Below, one piece after another: positions 8,052 to 17,391 of a stretch of 64,000 nt of DNA. Under the pieces are notes generated by a model, which saw only the letters and a list, made by a program, of their open reading frames with translations, made no database searches and had not been told where the DNA came from. The DNA lies in NCBI RefSeq assembly GCF_001266615.1, contig NZ_LGHZ01000038.1, forward strand, positions 62,001 to 126,000, in the 5' to 3' direction. This DNA is from Kluyvera genomosp. 1. Its GTDB lineage: Bacteria; Pseudomonadota; Gammaproteobacteria; Enterobacterales; Enterobacteriaceae. Both the position numbers and the translations under genes were made by a program. How positions within the stretch are numbered: position 1 is the stretch's first letter; every line of letters starts with the position of its first letter.

Positions 8052-9518
8052 TTAGCTGTTCAGTGCACCCAGCAGCGCCTGACGCGCACCTTGCTGCACC
8101 AGATTTTGCCAAGCTTGTTTTACCGCCTGGACAAACTGTGGATTCGCTGGCAGATCGCTGCCAAAGATTTCCTGCAGAGAGAGCAGCGTTTCAACACGGT
8201 TATCGTTGTTGCTGTTTTCAACCAGAGTGCGAATTTTTTCTGTCAGCGGATCGCGGATATCAATTGCGTGACCGGCATCGTCCACGCCGCTGACGTAGCG
8301 CATCCAGGCGGCAACACCCAGCGCCAGCAGCGGCCAACGGCTGCCTTCCTTGAGATGAATACGAATCCCATCCAGTAGACGTTGCGGCAGTTTCTGGCTT
8401 CCGTCCATGGCGATTTGCCAGGTTCGGTGCTGAAGTGCGGGATTGCTAAAGCGCTCAATCAGGCTGTCTGCGTAGGCCGCAAGATCAACGCCAGTAATGC
8501 GCAGGGTAGGTGCTTGTTCAGCCATCATCAAATGGCGGGCGGCGCGACGATAGGATTCATCCTGCATACAGTCGCTGATATGTGCGTAGCCCGCTAGATA
8601 TCCCAAATAGGCGAGAAATGAGTGGCTACCGTTGAGCATGCGCAGCTTCATCTCTTCCCATGGCAGGACGTCATCAACCAGCTGTGCTCCGGCGCTGCCC
8701 CAATCGGGGCGCCCGGCAACAAAATTATCTTCAATGACCCACTGAATAAACGGCTCGCAGCTTATCGCACAGGGATCTTCGACGCCTAGCTCCGCGGTGA
8801 TTTCTGCCAGGGAGGCTTCCGTTGCTGCGGGAACAATTCGGTCAACCATGGTGCCAGGGAAGCTGACGTGTTCAGCGATCCATTGTGCTAGCTCTGGGGA
8901 GCGGCGAGCCGCCATATCCAGCACGGCATTTTTTACCACGTGGCCATTATCAGGAATATTATCGCAGGAGAGCACAGTAAAGGCCGGTAGTCCGCGCTCG
9001 AGGCGGCGATGTAGCGCTTCAACCAGGATGCCTGGCGCGGAATGCGGTTCGCTCGGTGAGGCGAGATCGTGGACGATCCGCGGCTGCGAGATGTCGAGGT
9101 GCCCGGTAGCCGGATCAATGCAGTAGCCTTTTTCGGTAATGGTCAGAGAGACAATTGCTACCTGCGGCTCACAGAATTTTTCGAGGATCGCCGCCAGCGA
9201 ATCCAGCTTCGCATTCAGGCATTCATTAACGGCACCAATAATAATCGGCTGGTTGCCGGCCGCGCTTTTCTCCATCACGGTAAACAGATGGTCCTGTTGC
9301 CGCAGCTGGCTCATCAGCACATCGCCGCTAAACACGCTGATTTCACAAATGCCCCAGTCGCCGCCATGCTGATTCAGCACCCGGTTGGTCAACAACGCCT
9401 GGTGCGCGCGATGAAAGGCACCAAAACCGAAGTGCACAATCCGCGAACGCAGCTGTTGCCTATCATATTGTGGTCGCTGAACGCTGGCGGGAAGGGCTAC
9501 TGAGGCTATTGTATTCAT
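8052..9518 (-). CDS. yeiQ: YeiQ, fructuronate reductase/mannitol dehydrogenase-family oxidoreductase
   Basis: NAD-dependent polyol/hexonate dehydrogenase of 488 residues, the length of E. coli YeiQ and near UxuB. The N-terminal Rossmann part begins HFGFGAFHRAHQA. The C-terminal part carries the family signature around KLRMLNGSHSFLAYLGYLAG, whose Lys, Asn and His form the active site in this family. E. coli YeiQ has no firm physiological role. Here it sits head-to-head with a mannonate dehydratase gene, which suggests reduction of fructuronate to mannonate or of a related hexuronate; that is inference. Start ATG at 9518. Transcribed away from uxuA across a 205-bp intergenic region with UxuR/ExuR-like sites. 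Confidence 0.9.
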   Translation of the reverse strand: MNTIASVALPASVQRPQYDRQQLRSRIVHFGFGAFHRAHQALLTNRVLNQHGGDWGICEISVFSGDVLMSQLRQQDHLFTVMEKSAAGNQPIIIGAVNECLNAKLDSLAAILEKFCEPQVAIVSLTITEKGYCIDPATGHLDISQPRIVHDLASPSEPHSAPGILVEALHRRLERGLPAFTVLSCDNIPDNGHVVKNAVLDMAARRSPELAQWIAEHVSFPGTMVDRIVPAATEASLAEITAELGVEDPCAISCEPFIQWVIEDNFVAGRPDWGSAGAQLVDDVLPWEEMKLRMLNGSHSFLAYLGYLAGYAHISDCMQDESYRRAARHLMMAEQAPTLRITGVDLAAYADSLIERFSNPALQHRTWQIAMDGSQKLPQRLLDGIRIHLKEGSRWPLLALGVAAWMRYVSGVDDAGHAIDIRDPLTEKIRTLVENSNNDNRVETLLSLQEIFGSDLPANPQFVQAVKQAWQNLVQQGARQALLGALNS

Positions 9519-9581
9519 TGTTTACACATCCGATTAACGATTGATTAACGTCGCCAGTGTAAAGTTATATGACAGCAAATT

Positions 9582-9599
9582 AAATTGGTGTGCCGTATT
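9582..9599. promoter_or_regulatory. UxuR/ExuR-like operator, yeiQ-proximal
   Basis: AAATTGGTGTGCCGTATT matches the remembered UxuR/ExuR palindrome (AAATTGGTATACCAATTT) at 13 of 18 positions, with a perfect left half. It lies 63 bases upstream of the yeiQ start. Confidence 0.5.
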
Positions 9600-9610
9600 T
9601 ATCGCGTTAG

Positions 9611-9626
9611 TGTGAGCTGGATCAAT
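9611..9626. promoter_or_regulatory. Candidate CRP site for uxuA
   Basis: TGTGA-N6-TCAAT: a perfect left half and three of five in the right half. It is centred about 60 bases upstream of the start point inferred from the promoter at 9644-9671, a usual class I distance. Confidence 0.45.
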
Positions 9627-9643
9627 CAATCCAGGCGGATTTA

Positions 9644-9671
9644 TTGACCGCCACGAATAAGCCTGTATGGT
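9644..9671 (+). promoter_or_regulatory. Candidate sigma-70 promoter of uxuA
   Basis: TTGACC (9644-9649) and TATGGT (9666-9671) separated by 16 bases, about 50 bases upstream of the uxuA start. The downstream operator would cover the early transcribed region. Confidence 0.5.
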
Positions 9672-9691
9672 AGTCGTCATTAACAGTGATT

Positions 9692-9709
9692 TTATTGGTA
9701 TAACAACTT
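9692..9709. promoter_or_regulatory. UxuR/ExuR-like operator, uxuA-proximal
   Basis: TTATTGGTATAACAACTT matches the UxuR/ExuR consensus at 14 of 18 positions, including the central TTGGTATA. It lies immediately before the AGAGGG ribosome site of uxuA, fitting repression by roadblock. Confidence 0.55.
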
Positions 9710-9723
9710 TAGAGGGTTAGGCA

Positions 9724-10914
9724 ATGGAACAAACCTGGCGTTGGTACGGCCCGAACGATCCGGTATCTCTTGATGATGTGCGTCAGGCTGGCGCGACGGG
9801 CGTTGTTACGGCATTGCACCACATTGCGAATGGCCTGGTATGGCCGGTTGAAGAAATCAAACAGCGCCAGGCTATTCTGGCTGAAAAAGGGCTGACCTGG
9901 TCCGTTGTGGAAAGTATTCCGGTGCACGAAGATATTAAAACCCACTCCGGCGAATATAAGACCTGGATTGCAAACTATCAGCAGAGCATCCGCAATCTGG
10001 CGGAATGTGGCATCGACACCGTGTGCTACAACTTTATGCCAATCCTTGACTGGACACGTACTGACCTTGAGTACACCCTGGAAGACGGTTCGAAAGCGCT
10101 GCGTTTTGACCAGATTGCTTTCGCTGCTTTTGAGCTGCACATCCTTAAGCGTGAAGGTGCTGAGAATGATTACAGCGAAGAAGAGCAGCGTCAGGCGCAG
10201 GCTTACTTCACCGCGATGAGTGAAGCGGAAGTCACCAAACTGACCCGTAACATTATTGCTGGCCTGCCGGGCGCGGAAGAGGGGTATACCCTTGACCAGT
10301 TCCGTGCCCGTCTGGCGGAATACGATCACATCAGTAAAGAACAACTGCGTGAAAATATGGCCGTCTTCCTGCGGGCAATTGTTCCGGTTGCCGAAGAAGT
10401 GGGCGTGCGTTTGGCCGTTCACCCGGACGATCCACCGCGTCCAATCCTAGGCCTGCCGCGTATCGTTTCCACCATCGAAGATATGCAGTGGCTGAAAGAA
10501 ACCGTCGATAGCATTAACAACGGCTTCACCATGTGTACCGGTTCTTACGGTGTTCGCGCCGATAACGACCTGGTGAAAATGATTGAAACCTTCGGCGACC
10601 GTATTCACTTCACGCACCTGCGTTCTACCTGCCGTGAAGAGAACCCGAAAACCTTCCACGAAGCCGCGCATTTGCAGGGCGACGTGAATATGGTGGCGGT
10701 AGTTGATGCTATCCTGACCGAAGAACAGCGCCGTAAGAAAGCGGGCGACTTGCGTCCAATCCCAATGCGCCCTGACCACGGTCACCAGATGCTGGACGAT
10801 CTGAAGAAGAAAACCAACCCGGGCTATTCCGCGATTGGTCGTCTGAAAGGTTTGGCGGAAGTGCGCGGCGTTGAGCTGGCGCTGAAAACCACCAAGTTCC
10901 GCGATCTGCTGTAA
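9724..10914 (+). CDS. uxuA: UxuA, mannonate dehydratase
   Basis: Cytoplasmic, metal-dependent dehydratase turning D-mannonate into 2-keto-3-deoxygluconate in the glucuronate branch of hexuronate catabolism. 396 residues (E. coli 394), beginning [15 protein letters not shown]. Metal- and substrate-binding segments include [31 protein letters not shown] and MRPDHGHQM. In E. coli uxuA forms an operon with uxuB at another place; here it stands alone, divergent from the UxuB-like yeiQ, and is not part of the E. coli gene order at this site. AGAGGG ribosome site 7 bases upstream of the start; strong terminator follows. Confidence 0.96.
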   Translation: MEQTWRWYGPNDPVSLDDVRQAGATGVVTALHHIANGLVWPVEEIKQRQAILAEKGLTWSVVESIPVHEDIKTHSGEYKTWIANYQQSIRNLAECGIDTVCYNFMPILDWTRTDLEYTLEDGSKALRFDQIAFAAFELHILKREGAENDYSEEEQRQAQAYFTAMSEAEVTKLTRNIIAGLPGAEEGYTLDQFRARLAEYDHISKEQLRENMAVFLRAIVPVAEEVGVRLAVHPDDPPRPILGLPRIVSTIEDMQWLKETVDSINNGFTMCTGSYGVRADNDLVKMIETFGDRIHFTHLRSTCREENPKTFHEAAHLQGDVNMVAVVDAILTEEQRRKKAGDLRPIPMRPDHGHQMLDDLKKKTNPGYSAIGRLKGLAEVRGVELALKTTKFRDLL

Positions 10915-10953
10915 TTCCGCGACCCCCTCAGCGGGAAAGTGGTAGCAAGAAAC

Positions 10954-10986
10954 AAAAAAGGACAGCCAATGGCTGTCCTTTTTTTT
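10954..10986 (+). terminator. Bidirectional terminator between uxuA and efpL
   Basis: Arms at 10954-10967 and 10971-10984 (A6-GGACAGCC / GGCTGTCC-T6) around a 3-base loop, followed by more T. A-rich and T-rich flanks allow it to serve convergent efpL as well. Confidence 0.92.
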
Positions 10987-11004
10987 CATACAGTTGACCT
11001 GAGC

Positions 11005-11577
11005 TTAGTCCGCGCGGCCCATATAGCGTTTTTCTTCGATATGAATGCGGATTTTTTCGCCGGTGGTTAGGTACTCAGGAACCTGGACAACCAGACCGGT
11101 GGTCAGGGTGGCTGGTTTGGTACGAGAGCTGGCGGATGCGCCTTTGATGCCGGGTGCCGTTTCAACGATTTCCAGATCGACCGTTTGTGGCAGTTCCAGC
11201 GCCAGAACCTGGCCATCCCACAGGAGAACCTGCATGTCAGGCATACCGCCTTCCGGGATGAACTGCAGTTCGTCAGCAATCTGGTCATGAGTGAAGATAT
11301 ACGGGGTGTAGTCTTCTTTATCCATGAACACGTATTCATTGCCGTCGATATAGGAGAAATCAACGAAGCGGCGGTTCAGGGTCACCGTATCAACCATGTC
11401 GTCGCCTTTAAAGCGCTCTTCAACTTTCAGACCGGTGCTGACGTCGGAAAAACGCATTTTGTACAGCGTTGCTGCGCCGCGGGCGCTCGGTGACTGAATA
11501 TCAATATTTTTTACAATCAGCAGCTTGCCGTTGTAATTCAGCACCATACCTTTTTTGATTTCGTTCGCTCTTGGCAT
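11005..11577 (-). CDS. efpL: EfpL (YeiP), EF-P-like translation factor
   Basis: 190 residues, the same length as E. coli YeiP. Three-domain EF-P/eIF5A fold: an N-terminal KOW-like domain with its tip loop, then two OB-like domains. The tip residue is Arg33 ([12 protein letters not shown]) where EF-P has the modified lysine, the hallmark of the EfpL branch that relieves ribosome stalling without that modification (literature). Ends [13 protein letters not shown]. Monocistronic, convergent with uxuA and sharing its terminator. Easily mislabelled as Efp, but the arginine tip and the neighbourhood separate them. Confidence 0.96.
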   Translation of the reverse strand: MPRANEIKKGMVLNYNGKLLIVKNIDIQSPSARGAATLYKMRFSDVSTGLKVEERFKGDDMVDTVTLNRRFVDFSYIDGNEYVFMDKEDYTPYIFTHDQIADELQFIPEGGMPDMQVLLWDGQVLALELPQTVDLEIVETAPGIKGASASSRTKPATLTTGLVVQVPEYLTTGEKIRIHIEEKRYMGRAD

Positions 11578-11731
11578 TGCAATTATCCTGTGAAAAAGGG
11601 TGTCGAAAATATCGCGTAAAAGTACTCGTGCCGGGCGTTTCAGGCAAGAGGAATTAAAGGCTTTTGCTATCTCTGATTAAAAGGTGGTACTGTGCGCCAC
11701 AACTGACCCATATCCGAACAGAGAGCCCGCA

Positions 11732-11986
11732 ATGGAATGTCGTCCCGACTGCGGCGCTTGCTGCACTGCACCTTCGATATCCAGCCCTATTCCTGGCATG
11801 CCTAACGGCAAACCAGCCAATACGCCTTGCATACAGCTAGACGAACGTCAGCGCTGTAAAATCTTTGCTTCGCCACTGCGGCCGAAGGTGTGTGCCGGGC
11901 TACAGCCTGCACGTGATATGTGCGGGACAACTCGCAGTGAGGCAATGACCTGGTTACTGCATCTGGAAGCGCAGACTGCGCCCTAA
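11732..11986 (+). CDS. yeiW: YeiW, small cysteine-rich YkgJ-type (UPF0153) protein
   Basis: 84-residue cytoplasmic protein. It starts [11 protein letters not shown] (Cys3, Cys7, Cys10, Cys11) with further cysteines at [13 protein letters not shown] and in the C-terminal half, the pattern of the CxxxCxxCC putative Zn/Fe-chelating family; the function is unknown. The ATG at 11732 gives the length of the E. coli protein. An upstream in-frame start at 11684 would add 16 poorly conserved residues. It ends tail-to-tail with setB, overlapping by four bases. Confidence 0.9.
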   Translation: MECRPDCGACCTAPSISSPIPGMPNGKPANTPCIQLDERQRCKIFASPLRPKVCAGLQPARDMCGTTRSEAMTWLLHLEAQTAP

Positions 11987-13164
11987 ACGTCTCTAATACG
12001 CAGCAGGCAAATTAGCGTGCTGACGCACAGCACCAGCGCAATCCAGAACACGGTGTGGTAGTTCCAGATTTCAGCAACCACGCCTGCTAATGATCCTGCG
12101 ATAATCCAGCCGACACGTGAGGTGTTCGCATACAGTGTGGTCGCTGAACCGGCCTGTCCGGGCATCAGATCCTGGAAATAGAGCATGCCAATCCCGCCGA
12201 GAATCCCAATATAAATGGCGTTAAGCAACTGCATCGCCAGTAACAGCATCGGGCTGTTAAAGGTCAGCATACCAATATAGAAGAAGAGACCGGCGACAGC
12301 GGCAATGCGCATCAGGAAACGCTTGCCGAGACGTTTGGCAAAGTAGCCAGCAATCAGCATGGTTGGAATTTCTAATCCGGCGGCGGTCCCCATCATTACC
12401 CCGGCCAGTTTTTCCGGTAGGTGCAGTTCGTTGATGATATACAGCGGCATGTTAATGATATACAGGCTGTTGGTACCCCACATCAGCGTACAAATCACAA
12501 ACAGCAGCAGCGCATCTTTTCGATTCGTTCGCGGTGCCTGAATACTGCCGCTGATGTTGACCTTCTCTTTACGCATGGTGGGCAAGAAGAACCAGACCAT
12601 CGCGCCGCAGACCACAAAGGCGACGGCTGCGGACAAATACATGGTGGTAAAACCAAATCCCATTGCCAGCGCGTAGGCCAGCGGGGGACCAATCACCCAC
12701 GCCAGGGAAACCTGAGCACGCATAATGGAGCTAAACATCACTGCTTCGCGGCCGGTTTTGTCGGCGTGTTCACGAGCAAGGGCGAACATCTGCGGGTTAG
12801 CGGTGGAACCAAAGCTGCTGAGGAATACGCCGACAAACAGCAGAATAAAGTAGTTACGGTTCCAGGCGAACAGTATGCAGGCCATCACGCCAAGCAAGCA
12901 GCAGAAGACAATCAGGTTTTTACGGTCGCCGTGTTTATCGGAATAGCTGGCCAGAAACTGGCTGACGAAAATGCCAATGATAGCGCTACCGGTAAAAAAG
13001 AAACCGACCATGGCCGGACGAACATGGACTTCGTTGCTGAGGAACAAGCTCAGTGTTGGCGTTTGTAGAGCGCCCGCAATGCCGGTTAAAAACGCGACAA
13101 TTAAGAATGAGGATGAGGTGAAATCAAACGATCGCCGTGGGGCGGCGGCGGTACTGTTTTGCAT
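11983..13164 (-). CDS. setB: SetB, sugar efflux MFS transporter
   Basis: Inner-membrane MFS protein of 393 residues (E. coli 393) with about twelve membrane segments. The SET family exports lactose, glucose and related sugars; E. coli SetB has also been linked to chromosome segregation. Motif-A-like loop [17 protein letters not shown] lies after segment 2, and a charged central loop ([10 protein letters not shown]...RTNRKD) splits the two halves. The start ATG at 13164 faces fruB across 362 bp. Convergent with yeiW. Confidence 0.93.
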   Translation of the reverse strand: MQNSTAAAPRRSFDFTSSSFLIVAFLTGIAGALQTPTLSLFLSNEVHVRPAMVGFFFTGSAIIGIFVSQFLASYSDKHGDRKNLIVFCCLLGVMACILFAWNRNYFILLFVGVFLSSFGSTANPQMFALAREHADKTGREAVMFSSIMRAQVSLAWVIGPPLAYALAMGFGFTTMYLSAAVAFVVCGAMVWFFLPTMRKEKVNISGSIQAPRTNRKDALLLFVICTLMWGTNSLYIINMPLYIINELHLPEKLAGVMMGTAAGLEIPTMLIAGYFAKRLGKRFLMRIAAVAGLFFYIGMLTFNSPMLLLAMQLLNAIYIGILGGIGMLYFQDLMPGQAGSATTLYANTSRVGWIIAGSLAGVVAEIWNYHTVFWIALVLCVSTLICLLRIRDV

Positions 13165-13427
13165 GTTGTTTTATCGGTCACTTTAGGAGAGTCGGGGAGT
13201 TTACGTCGCGACTCAGAAAATGAACAGTAACCTAAATCAAATTCGGCACTAAAAACTAAAAGACCATTTCATAAATTTAGCTTACGTCCTGCTGACGCCA
13301 TAACTGAGCATCACGTTGTGCTTCAGCAGATGTGGCGATAATGCTAATGAAATGTGCAGTAGATCTGATTTTTGCGATCAAGTTTGCTGCATAACTTGCA
13401 GGCTGATTAAGAAAGGCACAAAATTAT

Positions 13428-13439
13428 TGAAACGTTTCA
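13428..13439. promoter_or_regulatory. Cra (FruR) operator 1 of fruBKA
   Basis: TGAAACGTTTCA is a perfect palindrome and an ideal Cra site, 88 bases upstream of the fruB start. Cra with fructose-1-phosphate as inducer represses fruBKA in E. coli. Confidence 0.92.
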
Positions 13440-13493
13440 GCGTCGTCTTCAGCATCTATCACGCTAAGTACGGCAATTTTTTCTCATTAAAGC

Positions 13494-13505
13494 TGAATCG
13501 ATTCA
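13494..13505. promoter_or_regulatory. Cra (FruR) operator 2 of fruBKA
   Basis: TGAATCGATTCA, a second perfect palindrome, 66 bases downstream of the first (about six helical turns) and 22 bases before the fruB ATG. The spacing suits cooperative or looped repression. Confidence 0.9.
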
Positions 13506-13526
13506 ATTCGAAAAGCGAGGGGAACC

Positions 13527-14657
13527 ATGTTCCAGTTAACTGTTCAGGATATTCATCCCGGCCAGCAGGCCGCGAATAAAGAAGAGGCTATTCGGCAGGT
13601 TGCAGCGGCGCTGGTTAGCGCAGGCAATGTTGCTGAAGGTTACGTTGCCGGCATGCTGGCGCGTGAGCAACAAACCTCCACTTTCCTCGGCAATGGCATT
13701 GCCATTCCGCACGGCACGACCGATACCCGCGATCAGGTGCTGAAGACGGGCGTGCAGGTTTACCAGTTTCCTCAGGGCGTGACCTGGGGAGAAGGGCAGA
13801 CCGCTTATGTAGCGATTGGCATTGCCGCCAGCTCTGACGAGCACCTTGGCCTGCTGCGTCAGCTGACGCACGTGCTGAGCGATGACGCTGTGGCTGAACA
13901 GCTGAAAACCGCCACCACCGCCGAAGAACTTCGCGCGCTGCTGATGGGAGAGAAGCTTAGTGAAGCGCTGAAGCTGGATAACGACATGCTGTCGCTGGAT
14001 GTTACTGCCAGCGATCTGGTGACGCTGCAGGCGCTCAACGCCGCACGCTTGAAAGAAGCTGACGCAGTAGATGCCAACTTTGTGGCTCGCACCATTAACG
14101 AACAACCGCTGAATCTGGGCCAGGGTATTTGGCTGAGCGATAGCGCCGAAGGCAACCTGCGTAGCGCCATTGCGGTCAGCCGTGCGGCCACGCCGTTTAG
14201 CGTTGGCGAGGCTCAGGCTTGCGTACTTATCACCGTGGCGATGGCCGATGCCCAACCGACAGCGGTGCTGAACCGCCTGGTCAATCTGCTGCTGGATAAC
14301 AAAGCTGAACGCCTGCTGAAAGCGGATGCTGCCACCGTGCTGGCGCTGCTGACCAGCGATGACGCTGTGGCTGACGATGCGCTGAGCGAAGAGTTCGTTA
14401 TTCGTAACGAACACGGCCTGCACGCTCGTCCTGGCACCATGCTGGTGAATACCATCAAACAATTTAGTAGTGATATTACCGTCACCAACCTTGACGGTAG
14501 TGGTAAGCCCGCCAACGGACGCAGCCTGATGAAGGTCGTCGCGCTAGGGGTTAAAAAAGGTCATCGTCTGCGCTTTACCGCCCAGGGTGATGATGCTCGT
14601 CAGGCGCTGGACGCTATTGGCGAAGCAATTGCTTCAGGCCTTGGGGAGGGCGCATAA
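13527..14657 (+). CDS. fruB: FruB, PTS fructose diphosphoryl-transfer protein (EIIA-HPr)
   Basis: Cytoplasmic 376-residue fusion carrying phosphate from Enzyme I to FruA. EIIA-Fru domain at about 1-145 with active His62 (GIAIPHGT); a middle domain of uncertain role; HPr-like FPr domain at about 285-376 with active His299 ([12 protein letters not shown]). Length and both histidine positions match E. coli. GAGGGG lies 6 bases before the ATG. First gene of fruBKA; its TAA touches the fruK ATG directly. Confidence 0.97.
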   Translation: MFQLTVQDIHPGQQAANKEEAIRQVAAALVSAGNVAEGYVAGMLAREQQTSTFLGNGIAIPHGTTDTRDQVLKTGVQVYQFPQGVTWGEGQTAYVAIGIAASSDEHLGLLRQLTHVLSDDAVAEQLKTATTAEELRALLMGEKLSEALKLDNDMLSLDVTASDLVTLQALNAARLKEADAVDANFVARTINEQPLNLGQGIWLSDSAEGNLRSAIAVSRAATPFSVGEAQACVLITVAMADAQPTAVLNRLVNLLLDNKAERLLKADAATVLALLTSDDAVADDALSEEFVIRNEHGLHARPGTMLVNTIKQFSSDITVTNLDGSGKPANGRSLMKVVALGVKKGHRLRFTAQGDDARQALDAIGEAIASGLGEGA

Positions 14658-15596
14658 ATGAGCAGAAGAGTAGCCACAATTACCTTAAACCCGGCCTATG
14701 ATTTGGTAGGGTTTACACCAGAAGTTGAGCGCGGGGAAGTGAACCTGGTGCGGACTACCGGGCTGCATGCTGCGGGTAAAGGTATCAACGTTGCCAAAGT
14801 GCTGAAGGATTTAGGCATTGACGTGACCGTGGGCGGCTTCCTCGGCAAAGATAACCAGGACGGTTTTCAGCAGCTGTTCAGTGAACTGGGGATCGCCAAC
14901 CGTTTTCAGGTGGTGCAGGGGCGTACCCGCATCAACGTCAAGCTGACGGAAAAAGACGGTGAAGTTACCGATTTCAACTTCTCCGGTTTCGAAGTGACTC
15001 CGGCTGATTGGGAGCGTTTTGTTAATGATTCCCTGAGCTGGCTGGGCCAGTTCGATATGGTCTGCGTGAGCGGAAGTCTGCCGGCGGGCGTCAGCCCGGA
15101 AGCGTTCACCGACTGGATGACGCGCCTGCGCAGTCAGTGTCCGTGCATTATTTTCGACAGCAGCCGCGAAGCGTTGGTGGCTGGCCTCAAAGCCGCGCCA
15201 TGGTTAGTGAAACCAAACCGCCGCGAGCTGGAAATCTGGGCTGGCCGTAAGCTGCCTGAAATGAAAGACGTGATTGATGCGGCACACGCACTGCGTGAGC
15301 AGGGCATCGCTCACGTGGTTATCTCACTCGGCGCAGAAGGCGCGCTGTGGGTTAATGCTTCCGGCGAATGGATTGCCAAGCCGCCTTCAGTTGAAGTTGT
15401 CAGCACGGTTGGTGCCGGTGATTCCATGGTCGGTGGCCTGATTTACGGCCTGCTGATGCGTGAGTCCAGCGAGCACACTCTGCGTCTGGCAACGGCAGTC
15501 GCGGCGCTGGCGGTTAGCCAGAGCAACGTCGGCATCACCGACCGTACCCAGTTGGCCGCGATGATGGCGCGTGTCGACCTGAAACCCTTTAACTAA
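14658..15596 (+). CDS. fruK: FruK, 1-phosphofructokinase
   Basis: Cytoplasmic PfkB-family kinase phosphorylating fructose-1-phosphate to fructose-1,6-bisphosphate, so removing the Cra inducer. 312 residues. Substrate-side signature GLHAAGKGINVAKVL at about 35-49, and C-terminal PfkB signature with GAGDS at 252-256 (catalytic Asp255). A GGGGAGGG ribosome site lies inside the end of fruB, giving tight coupling. E. coli FruK also binds Cra (literature). Confidence 0.97.
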   Translation: MSRRVATITLNPAYDLVGFTPEVERGEVNLVRTTGLHAAGKGINVAKVLKDLGIDVTVGGFLGKDNQDGFQQLFSELGIANRFQVVQGRTRINVKLTEKDGEVTDFNFSGFEVTPADWERFVNDSLSWLGQFDMVCVSGSLPAGVSPEAFTDWMTRLRSQCPCIIFDSSREALVAGLKAAPWLVKPNRRELEIWAGRKLPEMKDVIDAAHALREQGIAHVVISLGAEGALWVNASGEWIAKPPSVEVVSTVGAGDSMVGGLIYGLLMRESSEHTLRLATAVAALAVSQSNVGITDRTQLAAMMARVDLKPFN

Positions 15597-15611
15597 CAGC
15601 GGGAGAGGCGT

Positions 15612-17300
15612 ATGAAAACGCTGCTGATTATCGATGCTAAACTCGGACAGGCTCGTGCTTATATGGCGAAGACCCTGCTGGGTACAGCCGCGCCGAAAGC
15701 GCGTCTGGAGTTGATTGATAACCCAAATGACGCCGATCTGGCGATCGTTTTGGGGTCTACTTTACCAGCCGATACCGCGCTGGTGGGAAAACAGGTTTAC
15801 TTAGGCGATATCAACCGCGCGGTTTCGCATCCGGAGCTGTTCCTGAGCGAAGCGAAAGCGCAGGCCAAACCGTATGAAGCGCCAGCCCAGGCAGAGCCAA
15901 CGGCGACCGGCGCAGTGAAGCGTATTGTCGCGGTAACTGCTTGTCCAACGGGCGTTGCCCATACCTTTATGGCGGCGGAAGCGATTGAAACCGAAGCCAA
16001 AAAACGTGGACTGTGGGTGAAAGTCGAAACCCGTGGCTCTGTGGGCGCAGGTAATGCAATTACGCCAGAAGAAGTGGCTGACGCGGATCTGGTGATTGTG
16101 GCTGCGGATATTGAGGTGGATCTGGCGAAGTTTGCGGGTAAACCTATGTACCGTACCACCACGGGTCTGGCGCTGAAGAAAACCGCGCAGGAACTTGATA
16201 AAGCGATGGTTGAGGCGAAGCCGTATCAACCTGCTGGCCAAAGCAAAACCGCGAGCGATGCGGCGAAGAAAGAGAGCGGCGGCGGGGCGTATCGTCACCT
16301 ATTGACCGGCGTTTCTTACATGCTGCCGATGGTGGTAGCAGGCGGCCTGTGTATCGCACTGTCGTTTGCCTTTGGTATTAAAGCCTTTGAAGTGAAAGGC
16401 ACGCTGGCCGCGGCGCTGATGCAAATTGGCGGTGGTTCAGCCTTTGCCTTGATGGTTCCAGTACTGGCCGGTTTCATTGCCTTCTCCATCGCTGACCGTC
16501 CAGGTCTGACCCCGGGTCTTATCGGCGGTATGTTGGCGGTAAGCGGCGGTTCCGGCTTTATCGGCGGTATCATCGCGGGCTTCCTGGCAGGTTACGTGGC
16601 GAAGCTTATCAGCACCAAGCTGAAACTGCCGCCAAGCATGGAAGCGCTGAAGCCTATTCTGATTATCCCGCTGGTCTCCAGCCTGATTGTCGGTCTGGCG
16701 ATGATTTACCTGATTGGTACCCCGGTTGCTGCACTGCTGAACTGGCTAACCCACTGGCTGCAAACCATGGGCACCGCGAATGCGGTTCTGCTGGGTGCAA
16801 TCCTCGGTGCGATGATGTGTACCGACATGGGTGGTCCGGTAAACAAAGCAGCTTACGCCTTTGGTGTTGGTCTGCTGAGTACCCAAACCTACGCGCCAAT
16901 GGCAGCAATTATGGCGGCCGGTATGGTGCCACCGCTGGCGATGGGTATTGCGACGCTGGTTGCGCGCAGCAAGTTCGACAAAGGTCAACGTGAAGGTGGT
17001 AAAGCGGCGCTGGTTCTCGGCCTGTGCTTTATCTCTGAAGGGGCGATTCCGTTCGCGGCTCGTGACCCAATGCGCGTTCTGCCTTGCTGTATCGTTGGCG
17101 GCGCCGTTACGGGGGCTATCTCCATGGCGGTTGGCGCGAAACTGATGGCTCCACACGGTGGTTTATTCGTCCTGCTGATCCCTGGCGCCATTACCCCAGT
17201 GCTGGGCTACCTGGTCGCGATTGTGGTCGGTACGCTGGTCGCAGGTCTCTCCTACGCGGTGCTGAAGCGCCCGGAAGGTGAAGTGGTCGCGAAAGCTTAA
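15612..17300 (+). CDS. fruA: FruA, fructose-specific PTS EIIB'BC
   Basis: Inner-membrane fructose permease of 562 residues (E. coli 563). Order: duplicated EIIB' domain (1-85), linker, catalytic EIIB domain with phosphocysteine Cys111 (TACPTGVAHTFMAAEAIE), second linker rich in Ala, Lys and Pro (about 200-225), then the EIIC membrane domain with the substrate-region motif SEGAIPFAARDP. It imports fructose as fructose-1-phosphate. Last gene of the operon, 15 bases after fruK with a GGGAGAGG ribosome site, closed by a bidirectional terminator. Confidence 0.97.
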   Translation: MKTLLIIDAKLGQARAYMAKTLLGTAAPKARLELIDNPNDADLAIVLGSTLPADTALVGKQVYLGDINRAVSHPELFLSEAKAQAKPYEAPAQAEPTATGAVKRIVAVTACPTGVAHTFMAAEAIETEAKKRGLWVKVETRGSVGAGNAITPEEVADADLVIVAADIEVDLAKFAGKPMYRTTTGLALKKTAQELDKAMVEAKPYQPAGQSKTASDAAKKESGGGAYRHLLTGVSYMLPMVVAGGLCIALSFAFGIKAFEVKGTLAAALMQIGGGSAFALMVPVLAGFIAFSIADRPGLTPGLIGGMLAVSGGSGFIGGIIAGFLAGYVAKLISTKLKLPPSMEALKPILIIPLVSSLIVGLAMIYLIGTPVAALLNWLTHWLQTMGTANAVLLGAILGAMMCTDMGGPVNKAAYAFGVGLLSTQTYAPMAAIMAAGMVPPLAMGIATLVARSKFDKGQREGGKAALVLGLCFISEGAIPFAARDPMRVLPCCIVGGAVTGAISMAVGAKLMAPHGGLFVLLIPGAITPVLGYLVAIVVGTLVAGLSYAVLKRPEGEVVAKA

Positions 17301-17315
17301 GTTTGCTTAGCCAAT

Positions 17316-17346
17316 AAAAAAGGGCCGATGATTCGGCCCTTTTTTT
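17316..17346 (+). terminator. Bidirectional terminator between fruA and nfo
   Basis: GGGCCGA/TCGGCCC stem with a TGAT loop, preceded by A6 and followed by T7, so it can stop both fruA and convergent nfo transcripts. Confidence 0.93.
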
Positions 17347-17391
17347 ATGTCCAGGATTTGCCGCCCAGCCGCGGCAATGAAACACGTTAAC

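Larger units (their letters stand above)
13165..13526. other. 362-bp divergent region between setB and fruB
   Basis: No coding sequence is supported. It holds two perfect Cra palindromes near fruB and an imperfect stem at about 13289-13330 (CTGCTGA/TCAGCAG outer arms). AT-rich sequence next to setB (13215-13280) probably carries its promoter, but no clear boxes could be fixed. Confidence 0.7.

Noticed and set aside
13536-14462. Antisense open frame (308 codons) under fruB
   Set aside because: Lies wholly in the conserved fruB gene and lacks any start context.
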